This document shows, one piece after another, positions 53,093 through 60,760 of a stretch of DNA of 64,000 nt. Within the stretch, counting starts at the first letter, position 1. Each line of letters starts with the position of its first letter. The translations under genes and the position numbers were made by a program. A model generated the notes under the pieces. It worked only from the letters and a program-made list of their open reading frames with translations. It was not told the origin of the DNA and searched no databases. Origin of the DNA: Yoonia vestfoldensis (lineage in GTDB: Bacteria > Pseudomonadota > Alphaproteobacteria > Rhodobacterales > Rhodobacteraceae); assembly GCF_002158905.1 (NCBI RefSeq), contig NZ_CP021431.1, forward strand, positions 1,860,001-1,924,000, written 5' to 3'.

Positions 53093-53631
53093 TCGATCAT
53101 CCTTTCACGCAATTGCGCCAGCGCCCGCAGCCCCCGGTGCAAGGCCACCCGCACAGCGCCTTCGCTCATGCCCAGACGCGCCGCCGTCTCGGCCGTGGTT
53201 TCCCCGCGCAGGCCAAAGCCGCGCAGGATATCTGCCGCGCGCGGCTCTAGCGCGCCCAACAGCTTTTCCATATCGCGCCCCGCCATCGGGTCCGGCCCCT
53301 GCGGCGCGGCAAGCCCCTGCGCGAAATCCTCGATCGCAACCTCGACACGGCGGCCACGGGCGCGGAAAGCATCCACCACCTTGTGCCGGGCGATGGCATA
53401 AAGCCAAGGGCGCAGCGGCGCGGTTTCGACCCATGTATGCCGCTTGGTATGGATGGCCAACAGCACATCCTGGACCACATCCTCGCAGGTCTCTGGCCCA
53501 AGCCCCGCCCCCCGCGCCTGCACAACGCGGCGCAAAACCGGCGTGATCGCCTGCAACAGATGGCGGTAAGCCACCGTATCACCGGCATTGGCGGCGCGCA
53601 TCAGATCATCCCAAGGGGCGTTTTTGTCCAA
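53089..53631 (-). CDS. sigF: ECF sigma factor SigF
   Basis: An ECF sigma factor with region 2 ([56 protein letters not shown]) and region 4 ([31 protein letters not shown]). The open frame reaches 53700, but the SigF-type promoter at 53645-53670 lies inside that extension. Translation must therefore begin downstream of it. TTG 53631 (after AGGGA) gives 180 residues; ATG 53601 (after GGGA) gives 170 residues and a longer leader, and is also credible. It controls the divergent buf operon and itself. Confidence 0.88.
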   Translation of the reverse strand: MDKNAPWDDLMRAANAGDTVAYRHLLQAITPVLRRVVQARGAGLGPETCEDVVQDVLLAIHTKRHTWVETAPLRPWLYAIARHKVVDAFRARGRRVEVAIEDFAQGLAAPQGPDPMAGRDMEKLLGALEPRAADILRGFGLRGETTAETAARLGMSEGAVRVALHRGLRALAQLRERMIE

Positions 53632-53644
53632 GTCATGATCCCTG

Positions 53645-53670
53645 TTCGTCCCGCCTGCGGCAAATGTTAC
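53645..53670 (-). promoter_or_regulatory. SigF-dependent promoter of sigF-nrsF
   Basis: On the minus strand GTAACA (53670-53665), exactly 16 bases, and CGAA (53648-53645). This matches the Caulobacter SigF consensus GTAACC-N16-CGAA known to me, except the last base of the -35 box. An identical arrangement precedes bufA on the other strand. Confidence 0.8.
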
Positions 53671-53739
53671 AGCCATGCGCCGCCGCTTGCCCAGAAACAA
53701 ATGGCTGGGCTTTCAGCGGTTCACATGGACGTGAGCGGC

Positions 53740-53765
53740 GTAACACAGGGCCGCAATGGCGCGAA
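53740..53765 (+). promoter_or_regulatory. SigF-dependent promoter of the buf operon
   Basis: GTAACA (53740-53745), 16 bases and CGAA (53762-53765), the same element as before sigF. It would give the bufA message a leader of about 43 bases carrying the CAGGAG ribosome site. Confidence 0.8.
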
Positions 53766-53814
53766 TTGCTTTGCGGGACTGCATTGGCGCAGCCCATCAA
53801 CAGGAGTGATCTTC

Positions 53815-54126
53815 ATGACGACCAAAACGCTTTCGCTTTCTCTTGCTGCTTCGCTGGCCTCGGCGCTGACCCTGTCCGCCGGAGCCGTCAACGCACAACA
53901 AGCCACGATGGAAAAATGCTTTGGCATCTCGCTGGCCGGGGCCAATGATTGCGCCGCCGGTCCTGGCACCACATGCGCGGGCACATCCACCGTCGATTAC
54001 CAGGGCAACGCCTGGACGCTGGTCGCCACCGGCACCTGCACCGAGATCACCTTGCCCGCCATGGCCGATGGATCCGCGCGCATGGGCGCGCTGCAGGAAC
54101 TGGACCGCGATCTGCCCCCGGCATGA
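53815..54126 (+). CDS. bufA: Bufferin precursor BufA1 (DUF2282)
   Basis: A 103-residue precursor with signal peptide [20 protein letters not shown] and cleavage near AVNA-QQ (residue 27). The mature part has four Cys (35, 46, 54, 75) in the DUF2282 pattern: [39 protein letters not shown]. Bufferins are modified on Cys by a multinuclear iron oxidative enzyme and bind copper in the periplasm. The next genes are exactly that enzyme and its partners. The start follows CAGGAG; a longer open frame back to 53383 is antisense to sigF. Confidence 0.93.
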   Translation: MTTKTLSLSLAASLASALTLSAGAVNAQQATMEKCFGISLAGANDCAAGPGTTCAGTSTVDYQGNAWTLVATGTCTEITLPAMADGSARMGALQELDRDLPPA

Positions 54127-54195
54127 TCTGCCCTCACCTGATCTGAACGCAGGGGCGGGGATATCGCCCCGCCCTGTTATCGAAAGGATTTTGTC

Positions 54196-55044
54196 ATGCC
54201 CGCATTGCCCCGCAGGCCCGGATTGGGGTTCAAACCGCAGCATTTCGCGCAGATGATGGCCACCGACGCCATCGGTTTCATCGAGGTTCATGCCGAGAAT
54301 TACATGGGCGATGGCGGCGCGCCCCATGCGATGCTGGCCGCCTTGCGTGACCGCCATGCCCTGTCCATACACGGGATCGGCCTGTCGATCGGCAGCGCGC
54401 AGGGGCTGGACCGCGCCCATCTTGCACGGCTGCGCGCCTTGATCGCGCGTTATCAACCGCATAGCTTTTCGGAACATCTGGCCTGGTCCAGCCATGGTGC
54501 GGCCTGGCTCAACGATCTTTTGCCCCTGCCCTATACGCCCCAAAGCCTGGCCACGATCTGCGCCCATGTGGATCAGGTGCAGGACAGCCTGGGCCGCCAG
54601 ATGCTGCTGGAAAACCCCGCCACCTATGTGACCTTCGCCAGCTCGACCCTGTCCGAGACCGATTTTCTGACCGAATTGGTGCGCCGCACCGGCTGTGGGC
54701 TGCTGCTTGATATCAACAATGTCTTTGTCTCTGCCACCAATCACCGCTTTGATGCGCGTGCCTATCTGGACGATTTTCCACTCTTTGCCGTGGGTGAAAT
54801 CCACCTGGCCGGGCATGATAGCGAAGATTTGCCATCCGGTCCGCTGCTGATCGACAGCCATGGCGCGCCCGTGGCCGCGCCTGTCTGGGCGCTTTATGCG
54901 CAGGTGCTGGCCCGCACCGGCCCTTTGCCCACGCTGATCGAATGGGACAATGACCTGCCCGATTTCGCCACCCTGTTGGCCGAGGCCAACCGCGCGCAGG
55001 CGATCTTGCAGGATGCGCAAAGGCAGCAGACCAATGCAGCCTGA
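54196..55044 (+). CDS. bufB: Multinuclear non-haem iron oxidative enzyme BufB (DUF692/MNIO)
   Basis: A 282-residue TIM-barrel enzyme that modifies Cys residues of the bufferin precursor. Family metal-site and core motifs are present: VHAENY (28-36), SIHG (His59), SEHLAW (Glu93, His94), LLENPATYV (Glu139), [12 protein letters not shown] (Asp172, Asn174, His183), EIHLAGH (Glu201, His203, His207), DSHG (Asp220, His222), EWDNDLP (Glu249). It overlaps bufC by 11 bases. Confidence 0.94.
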   Translation: MPALPRRPGLGFKPQHFAQMMATDAIGFIEVHAENYMGDGGAPHAMLAALRDRHALSIHGIGLSIGSAQGLDRAHLARLRALIARYQPHSFSEHLAWSSHGAAWLNDLLPLPYTPQSLATICAHVDQVQDSLGRQMLLENPATYVTFASSTLSETDFLTELVRRTGCGLLLDINNVFVSATNHRFDARAYLDDFPLFAVGEIHLAGHDSEDLPSGPLLIDSHGAPVAAPVWALYAQVLARTGPLPTLIEWDNDLPDFATLLAEANRAQAILQDAQRQQTNAA

Positions 55045-55780
55045 CAGCCACGGCGCCCTGCAAGCGGCGTTTGAGGCCGCCTTGTGGCAGCCGGACCCGC
55101 CTGCCGGGCTGCGCGCACCGGTGATGGACGACCTGGCGCAGCGTTTCGCGGTTTACCGCAACAATGTGCAGCACAGCCTGACGCGCGCACTGGCCGCGCG
55201 GTTCATCGTGGTGGAACACTTGGTCGGCCCCGCGTTCTTTGCCGCGATGGCGCGGGTCCATATCGCGCAGAACCCGCCGCAAAGTCCTGTTTTGCTGGCT
55301 TGGGGGGGCGATTTTGCGGATTTTCTGGATGGCTTTGCCCCGGTCGCGCATCTGCCGTTTCTGGGCGATGTGGCGCGGCTGGAATATGCGCGCGGCCTTG
55401 CCTATCACGCCGCGGATGCGCTGCCGCTTGACGCAGAGGCGCTGGCCGTCACCCCGCCCGAGACCTTGCAGCTGGCGCTGCATCCTTCGGTGCAGCTGTT
55501 CACATCGGCGCATCCTGCGCTGCAAATCTGGCAGGCCCATCAGCCCGGCGCGGCGCGCGGCGCGCTGCGCGCCGGACCCGACCATGCGCTGATCGCGCGC
55601 GCGCCGGATTTCAGCATCCTGACCACCGCGCTGGACCCGGGCACAAATGCTGTCCTGCGCGCCTTGGCGGCCGGCGAGACATTGGCCACCGCCGCGCGCC
55701 ATGCTGACCCGACGGCCGCGCTGACCCTGCTTTTGCGCCACGGTCTGATCACCGCAATCACCACAGGAGTATCCTCATGA
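55034..55780 (+). CDS. bufC: BufC-type partner of the MNIO enzyme (DUF2063)
   Basis: A 248-residue protein. The N-terminal DUF2063-like domain ([38 protein letters not shown], then [21 protein letters not shown]) is followed by a C-terminal part. In MNIO systems such proteins recognise and present the precursor peptide to the enzyme. ATG 55034 lies just inside the end of bufB; the open frame upstream is antisense noise. It overlaps bufD by four bases. Confidence 0.9.
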   Translation: MQPDSHGALQAAFEAALWQPDPPAGLRAPVMDDLAQRFAVYRNNVQHSLTRALAARFIVVEHLVGPAFFAAMARVHIAQNPPQSPVLLAWGGDFADFLDGFAPVAHLPFLGDVARLEYARGLAYHAADALPLDAEALAVTPPETLQLALHPSVQLFTSAHPALQIWQAHQPGAARGALRAGPDHALIARAPDFSILTTALDPGTNAVLRALAAGETLATAARHADPTAALTLLLRHGLITAITTGVSS

Positions 55781-56250
55781 CCCTCATCACAGCCCTGCGC
55801 GACCGCATCGGGCAGATCAATGCGCTGGCCGATCATCTGCCCCAGGATGCCGTGGCTTTGGCCGCACGGCTGTTTCCGGCTGTTGTTTTCTGGCAATCGG
55901 CGCGCACCAAGGTCGATGGAATCACGATCAAGGAATCGACCTATTTTTTGTTCGAACAGGTCTATGCGCTGCCCCTGATCGCGCCCGCAACCGCCGCCCA
56001 GCTGGCGACATTGGCCGAACATCTGCTGCCGCTGCTGCTGGTGTTTGGGCTTTTTGCGCGGCTTGGCGCGCTGGGGCTGCTGGTGATGACGGCGGTGATC
56101 CAGATTTTCGTCTTTCCGGCGGCCTGGGTGACGCATGGGCTCTGGGCGGCGGCGCTGCTGGTGGTGCTGGCGCAGGGGCCGGGGCGGCTGTCGCTGGATC
56201 ACCTGCTGGGGCTGGATCATGGCCGCGCGCGGCCCAAGCCGCTGTCCTAA
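55777..56250 (+). CDS. bufD: BufD-type DoxX membrane protein
   Basis: A 157-residue DoxX-family membrane protein with four helices and typical segments [55 protein letters not shown] and [14 protein letters not shown] sequence. It ends the bufABCD operon. Its role in bufferin systems is not settled; membrane redox or metal handling has been suggested for DoxX proteins. Confidence 0.9.
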   Translation: MTLITALRDRIGQINALADHLPQDAVALAARLFPAVVFWQSARTKVDGITIKESTYFLFEQVYALPLIAPATAAQLATLAEHLLPLLLVFGLFARLGALGLLVMTAVIQIFVFPAAWVTHGLWAAALLVVLAQGPGRLSLDHLLGLDHGRARPKPLS

Positions 56251-56292
56251 GGTCAAGGCCTGGGACATTTTTGCGCCAGCGCCGCCAAGGGA

Positions 56293-56323
56293 TTGACACC
56301 CAAAGGTTGTTGTTGCCTATCGT
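56293..56323 (+). promoter_or_regulatory. Weak promoter before the histidine kinase
   Basis: A perfect TTGACA (56293-56298) is followed after 19 bases by TATCGT. The spacing is long, so this is a tentative call in the 108-base gap after bufD. Confidence 0.3.
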
Positions 56324-56358
56324 AAAACCTTAACCACGTTCAGGATGGGTGGCGGTGG

Positions 56359-58011
56359 ATGGCGATCGAGCAAAGGGGCGGATATCAGGCAGTGCATGGA
56401 AGCGCGGCCAGACCCTCTGACAGGTTCCGTGGCGAGATCCGGCTGCTGGCGCTGGCGGCGCTGCTGATCTGGCTCGTTCTGGGGCTGGTCGTGGTGATGA
56501 TGGGCAAAAAGGAATGGGACGGGATCACATCGACCGTGCAATCCAATGCGACCACCGTCGCCCGGCTGCTGGCGGTGCAATCGGACCAATTGCTGCTGAC
56601 GGCGGATGTGACGCGCGATCACGCCGCGCGCGTGCTGGGCGATGCGGGGCCATTCATCGCGGACCGCGCCGCACAACAGGCGCTGGCGCAGATGATCACC
56701 CGCAGCCAGACCATCGTGTCGATCTGGGTCGGCGACGCGCGCGGCGATGCCGTGCTGACAACGCGCGAATACCCCACGCCGGACCTGAATGCCGCCAGCC
56801 GCGACTATTTTACCACCGTGCGCGATGATCCGACACGGCTGTTCGTCGGCAATCTGATCGATAGCCAATATCCGGCCGAGGCTTTGCTGATCAACACCAG
56901 CCGCCGCCTGTCGCATCCTGACGGGACGATGCGGGGGTTCATCCAGATCTCGCTTGATCCGGCGACGATCAGCCAGACCTTCCAGCATGTCGAAATCGGG
57001 TTTGATGCGGCGCTGTGGTGGATCGGTCCCAATGGGCGGGCCTTGATCCGCGACCCTGCCCTGCCCCCCCAAGAGCTTGACGCGCGCATGCCCCCCGGTG
57101 CCCGTGATTGGCCGCGCAATTGGCCGGGTGACGGCGGCCCTGGTCCGGCCGAGGCGCTGACCGGACAATCCGGCATCGACGGCACCGAACGGCTGTTTTT
57201 CTGGAGCGATGCCCCCCTTTACGGCAGCCGCATCATCGTGGGCGTGTCACGCGCGGCGATGGTGGACCGCTGGATGGTGCAGATGATCTGGGCCACGGCG
57301 CTGGCCTTTGCGGTGGGTCTGGCGGGGATGGCCATTCTGTGGCTGCTTTATCGCTCGCGCCAGCGCGGTGCGATCTATGCGGCGCAGCTGGAAAATGACG
57401 TGCGCGACCGGACCCAGGCGCTGGCGCTGGCGATCGCGCAAAAAGACGTGGTGATGCAGGAATTGAGCCACCGGGTCCGCAACGCCTTTGCGACGATCCT
57501 GGCGCTGACCCGGCTGATGCTGCGCTCTAGCGACACGCTGGACAGGCTGCGCCACGATTTCCCGCCCCGGCTCGAAGCATTGGCGCGCAGCCATCTGGTG
57601 CTGGTCGATGCACAGGTGCGCGACAATGCGCAGATCAATGATCTGGTGCAGGCCTCGCTGGCGCCCTATGAAAACGACGAGACGCGGGTCGTGCTGACAG
57701 GTCCGGCGGTGGAATTATCGGCAAATGCGACGCTGGGGGTCGGGTTGATCCTGCATGAGCTGGTCACCAATGCCGTCAAATACGGCAGCCTTTCGGTGCC
57801 GGGGGGCACGATCAGCGTGCAATGGCAGGCGCAGCCCGAGGCGATCCAGCTGATCTGGCAGGAATCCGGTGGCCCTGCCGTCACCCCCCCGTCAGAGCGC
57901 GGATCAGGCTCGATGATCATCGACCGCGCGGCGTCTTTGTTCGGCGGGATCTTCACGCGCGATTTCGCCACGGATGGCGTGCGCGCGGAACTGACGATCC
58001 CTGTCGCATGA
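56359..58011 (+). CDS. HWE/HisKA_2-type sensor histidine kinase with periplasmic sensor
   Basis: A 550-residue kinase: first helix LLALAALLIWLVLGLVVVMM, a periplasmic Cache-like sensor (about residues 55-300, including AASRDYFTTVRDD and GFIQISLD), second helix ALAFAVGLAGMAILWLLY, then a HisKA_2 dimerisation domain with the phospho-His in MQELSHRVRNAFATILALTRLM. The ATPase domain has N-box HELVTNAVKYG and SGSMIIDRAASLFGG. Kinases of this type often feed the PhyR/EcfG general stress pathway, but neither gene is adjacent. The ligand is unknown. Confidence 0.88.
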   Translation: MAIEQRGGYQAVHGSAARPSDRFRGEIRLLALAALLIWLVLGLVVVMMGKKEWDGITSTVQSNATTVARLLAVQSDQLLLTADVTRDHAARVLGDAGPFIADRAAQQALAQMITRSQTIVSIWVGDARGDAVLTTREYPTPDLNAASRDYFTTVRDDPTRLFVGNLIDSQYPAEALLINTSRRLSHPDGTMRGFIQISLDPATISQTFQHVEIGFDAALWWIGPNGRALIRDPALPPQELDARMPPGARDWPRNWPGDGGPGPAEALTGQSGIDGTERLFFWSDAPLYGSRIIVGVSRAAMVDRWMVQMIWATALAFAVGLAGMAILWLLYRSRQRGAIYAAQLENDVRDRTQALALAIAQKDVVMQELSHRVRNAFATILALTRLMLRSSDTLDRLRHDFPPRLEALARSHLVLVDAQVRDNAQINDLVQASLAPYENDETRVVLTGPAVELSANATLGVGLILHELVTNAVKYGSLSVPGGTISVQWQAQPEAIQLIWQESGGPAVTPPSERGSGSMIIDRAASLFGGIFTRDFATDGVRAELTIPVA

Positions 58012-58030
58012 CCCGCAAACCGCCGCCCCG

Positions 58031-58633
58031 ATGACCAGCTGGCTGCATCAGGACCGGCTAGAGGCCGTGCTGGCCGCGATCAGCGCCAGCGGCGCGCGGC
58101 GCGTGCTGGATCTGGGCTGTGGCGACGGCGATCTGTTCGTGCATCTGGCCGCGATGCCGGCGCTGAATGCCGTGGTCGGGATCGATATCTGCAACGCCTC
58201 GCTTGACCGGCTGCGCGCGCGATTGGCCCGGATGAAGGTGACCGCCGCCAAGATCGATCTGCGCCACGGGTCGATGACCGAGCCCGCCGCCGATCTGGCA
58301 GGTTATGATTGCGCGGTGCTGCTAGAGACGATCGAACATATCGACCCCGATCAATTGTCGCGGCTGGAACGCGCGCTGTTCACGGTGTTGCGCGCGCAGA
58401 CGATCATCATCACGACACCCAATGCGGAATTCAATCCGCTATTGGGCGTGCCAGCGCATCGGATGCGCCACCCCGACCACCGTTTCGAATGGGACCGCCG
58501 CCGGTTTCGCACATGGTGCGCGCGTGCGGCCAAGGCGGCGGGCTATGCCGCCACCTTTCACGATATCGCCGGTGCGCATCCCACGCTGGGCGGCGCAAGC
58601 CAGATGGCGGTCTTTACCCGGCCCGCAGGCTAG
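58031..58633 (+). CDS. Stand-alone Hen1-type RNA 3'-terminal 2'-O-methyltransferase domain
   Basis: A 200-residue SAM methyltransferase. Motif I is RVLDLGCGDGDLF. The Hen1-specific features are the metal-binding LLETIEHID (Glu99, Glu102, His103) and TPNAEFNPLL followed by RMRHPDHRFEWDRRRFRTW (further His ligands among 143, 147 and 150). Bacterial Hen1 normally carries an N-terminal domain of some 250 residues and is paired with the RNA-repair ligase Pnkp. Both are missing here. It may methylate RNA 3' ends alone or have another substrate. It ends in a CTAG shared with the converging stop codon. Confidence 0.75.
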   Translation: MTSWLHQDRLEAVLAAISASGARRVLDLGCGDGDLFVHLAAMPALNAVVGIDICNASLDRLRARLARMKVTAAKIDLRHGSMTEPAADLAGYDCAVLLETIEHIDPDQLSRLERALFTVLRAQTIIITTPNAEFNPLLGVPAHRMRHPDHRFEWDRRRFRTWCARAAKAAGYAATFHDIAGAHPTLGGASQMAVFTRPAG

Positions 58634-59475
58634 GCCAGCGCGGCGCGCACCGCCTCTGCCAGCGGGGTGGTCGGCCTGCCGATCAGCTGACGCAGGCTGC
58701 CAGAGCGATCGGCCAGCCAGCCATCGCCGGCTTTTTGATCCACATCGACCAGCAAAGCCGCGAAACCCGCAGGCAGGCCGATGCTTTGCAAAATGCCCTG
58801 ATACACATCGCCGGGCAGATCGTTATAGGGGATGGTCTTGCCGGTCTGGCGCGACACTTCGGCGGCGATATCGGCCAGCGTGATCGCGGCATCACCGCCC
58901 AGCTCATAGACCTGTCCGGCATGGGCCTCATCCGCCGCGACCACCGCCAGCGCCTGCGCATAATCGGCGCGGGTGGCGGGGGTAAAGCAGGCCTCGCCCG
59001 CAGCGCCGATCATGGCGCCCGCGCTGATCGCCGCATCCAGCGTGCCGGTCCAGTTTTCGGTATACCAGCCATTGCGCAGGATCGTGGCGGTCAGGCCTGC
59101 GTCCTTGATCGCAGCCTCGGTCGCGCGGTGATCGCAGGCGATCAGCAGCGGCGAGCGATCGGCCTGCAGGATCGAGGTATAGACGATCCGGCCCACGCCC
59201 GCCGCCTTGGCCGCGTTGATGACATTGCGGTGCTGGCCGACGCGGTCGTTGAAATCGCTCGATGAAATCAGCACCAGCACATCGACGTCTTGCAACGCAG
59301 CCCCCATCCCCTGCGGTGCGGTATAGTCAAAGGCGCGCGCGGCAAAGCCAAGATCCGTCGCTTTGCCCAGATCGCGGACAAGGGCTGTAATCTGGGCAGG
59401 ATCGACAAGCGTTTTGAGATGGGCAAGCGCCAAGCCGCCCAATTGGCCGGTGGCACCGGTGATGGCGATGGTCAT
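58630..59475 (-). CDS. NmrA-type NAD(P)H:quinone oxidoreductase, QorB-like
   Basis: A 281-residue atypical SDR with MTIAITGATGQLGGLALAHL at the start. VLVLISSSDFNDRVGQHRNVINAAKAAGVGRIVYTSIL and LRNGWYTENW are shared with QorB/YtfG quinone oxidoreductases. The ATG at 59475 follows GGAG; the open frame further upstream reaches into the regulator's control region. It is divergent from an HxlR regulator, the classic arrangement for quinone- or electrophile-responsive control. Confidence 0.88.
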   Translation of the reverse strand: MTIAITGATGQLGGLALAHLKTLVDPAQITALVRDLGKATDLGFAARAFDYTAPQGMGAALQDVDVLVLISSSDFNDRVGQHRNVINAAKAAGVGRIVYTSILQADRSPLLIACDHRATEAAIKDAGLTATILRNGWYTENWTGTLDAAISAGAMIGAAGEACFTPATRADYAQALAVVAADEAHAGQVYELGGDAAITLADIAAEVSRQTGKTIPYNDLPGDVYQGILQSIGLPAGFAALLVDVDQKAGDGWLADRSGSLRQLIGRPTTPLAEAVRAALA

Positions 59476-59533
59476 GAAAGGCTCCGTTCGTTGATGTTGA
59501 CGGGGCAGAGATAAAGGGATACGCACGAAAAGG

Positions 59534-59558
59534 AAGTACACACATTTTTGTAAGTATC
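59534..59558. promoter_or_regulatory. Candidate HxlR operator between qorB-like and hxlR genes
   Basis: AAGTACACACATTTTTGTAAGTATC is an AT-rich island in the 89-base divergent gap. AAGTA is repeated 18 bases apart and TACA/TGTA form a short inverted repeat around the centre. HxlR-family repressors commonly bind such sites between divergent genes; this is a positional inference. Confidence 0.4.
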
Positions 59559-59564
59559 AAAAAC

Positions 59565-59918
59565 ATGGCAGAAGACCTGATCCCCGATGTTTTGAACGCC
59601 CGCTGCCCGTCGCGTGCGGTGCTGAACCATGTGACCAGCCGCTGGGGCCTGCTGATCCTGATCGCCTTGCAGGACGGCACTTTGCGGTTCAGCGCGCTGC
59701 GCCGCCGGATCGGGGGCGTGTCCGAACGGATGCTGGCGCAATCTTTGCGGCTGCTCGAAGATGACGGCTTTGTCCGGCGCAGGGCGCATCCGGTGGTGCC
59801 GCCGCATGTCGATTACACCCTGACGCCACTGGGGTGCGAGGTGGCGGCAAAGGTGCATGCCTTGGCCAAGCTGATCGAGACCAATCTGGGGCAGATCATC
59901 GCCCAGCGCAAAAGCTGA
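59565..59918 (+). CDS. HxlR-family winged-helix regulator
   Basis: A 117-residue regulator. The HxlR domain begins at CPSRAVLNHVTSRWGLLILIAL. FSALRRRIGGVSERMLAQSLRLLEDDGFVRRRAH and VDYTLTPLGCEVAAKVHAL complete the winged helix. Cys near residue 13 (NARCPSR) is the usual position of a redox- or electrophile-sensing Cys in QorR/YodB-like members. It most likely represses the divergent quinone oxidoreductase. Confidence 0.88.
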   Translation: MAEDLIPDVLNARCPSRAVLNHVTSRWGLLILIALQDGTLRFSALRRRIGGVSERMLAQSLRLLEDDGFVRRRAHPVVPPHVDYTLTPLGCEVAAKVHALAKLIETNLGQIIAQRKS

Positions 59919-59995
59919 GCACCTGCGCTGCGGTTGAAACTTGGGCATTGATCAGCGCATAAGCAGCAAAGCAGCGACAGAACAGGCAGGACAGC

Positions 59996-60760
59996 ATGAC
60001 CAGAACAGCCATCATCACGGGCGGATTATCAGGCATGGGGCTGGCCACCGCGCGCCGGCTGCATGCGCAGGGCGTAACAGTCTGTATCGGCGCAAGACGC
60101 GGCGCGGATGAGGCCGCGATCAAGGCCCTGCACAAGGCCATCGGTGCGCCGGTGATGACAGGCGCGCTGGATGTGCGGTCCACCGACAGCGTGGCGGCGT
60201 TCGTCGCGGCGGTCGAGGCCGCGCATGGCAAGGTCGATATCCTGATCAATACCGCAGGCGTCTATGAAGAAGCACCGGTGATCGACCATCCTGACGCCAT
60301 GTGGGATGCCACGATCGACACCAATCTGACCGGCACGTTCAAGATGATCCGCGCCGTGCTGCCCGGCATGAAGGCGCGGCACTGGGGGCGGATCGTCAAT
60401 CTTGCCTCGGTCGCGGCCCATCAGGGCATGGCGAATAACGCGGCCTATTGCGCGTCAAAGGCGGGGCTCTTGGGCTTGGGCCGCTGCGTCAGCCTGGAAG
60501 GCGCGGCCTATGGCGTCACCTGCGTCAGCATCAGCCCGACATGGGTCGAGACCGAAATGCTGCGCCAGTTCATCGATCAGGAAATCGCCGATACCGGTGC
60601 AGACCGCGCCGCCGTGCGCGCCAAATACGAGGCCTCTAACCCCCAAGGCGCGCTGGTCCAACCAGATGAAATCGCCGATCTGATCGCCTTTCTGGTCAGC
60701 GATGCGGGCCGCGCGATCACGATGGAGGATATTCAGGTCAATGCCGGGTCTTTGTGGTGA
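59996..60760 (+). CDS. Short-chain dehydrogenase, 3-hydroxybutyrate-dehydrogenase-like
   Basis: A 254-residue classical SDR with TGGLSGMGLATARRLHAQGV, LINTAGVYEEAPV and NLASVAAHQGMANNAAYCASKAGLLGLGR (Ser, Tyr, Lys triad). It ends in VNAGSLW after QPDEIADLIAFLVSDAGRAITME, typical of classical SDRs. AGGA precedes the ATG. The substrate cannot be assigned. It overlaps the end of the converging A-T-R gene by 28 bases. Confidence 0.82.
   Translation: MTRTAIITGGLSGMGLATARRLHAQGVTVCIGARRGADEAAIKALHKAIGAPVMTGALDVRSTDSVAAFVAAVEAAHGKVDILINTAGVYEEAPVIDHPDAMWDATIDTNLTGTFKMIRAVLPGMKARHWGRIVNLASVAAHQGMANNAAYCASKAGLLGLGRCVSLEGAAYGVTCVSISPTWVETEMLRQFIDQEIADTGADRAAVRAKYEASNPQGALVQPDEIADLIAFLVSDAGRAITMEDIQVNAGSLW

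Noticed and set aside
53632..53700. N-terminal extension of SigF from ATG 53700 or ATG 53676
   Set aside because: The SigF-type promoter element 53645-53670 lies inside it and the residues do not belong to sigma region 2.
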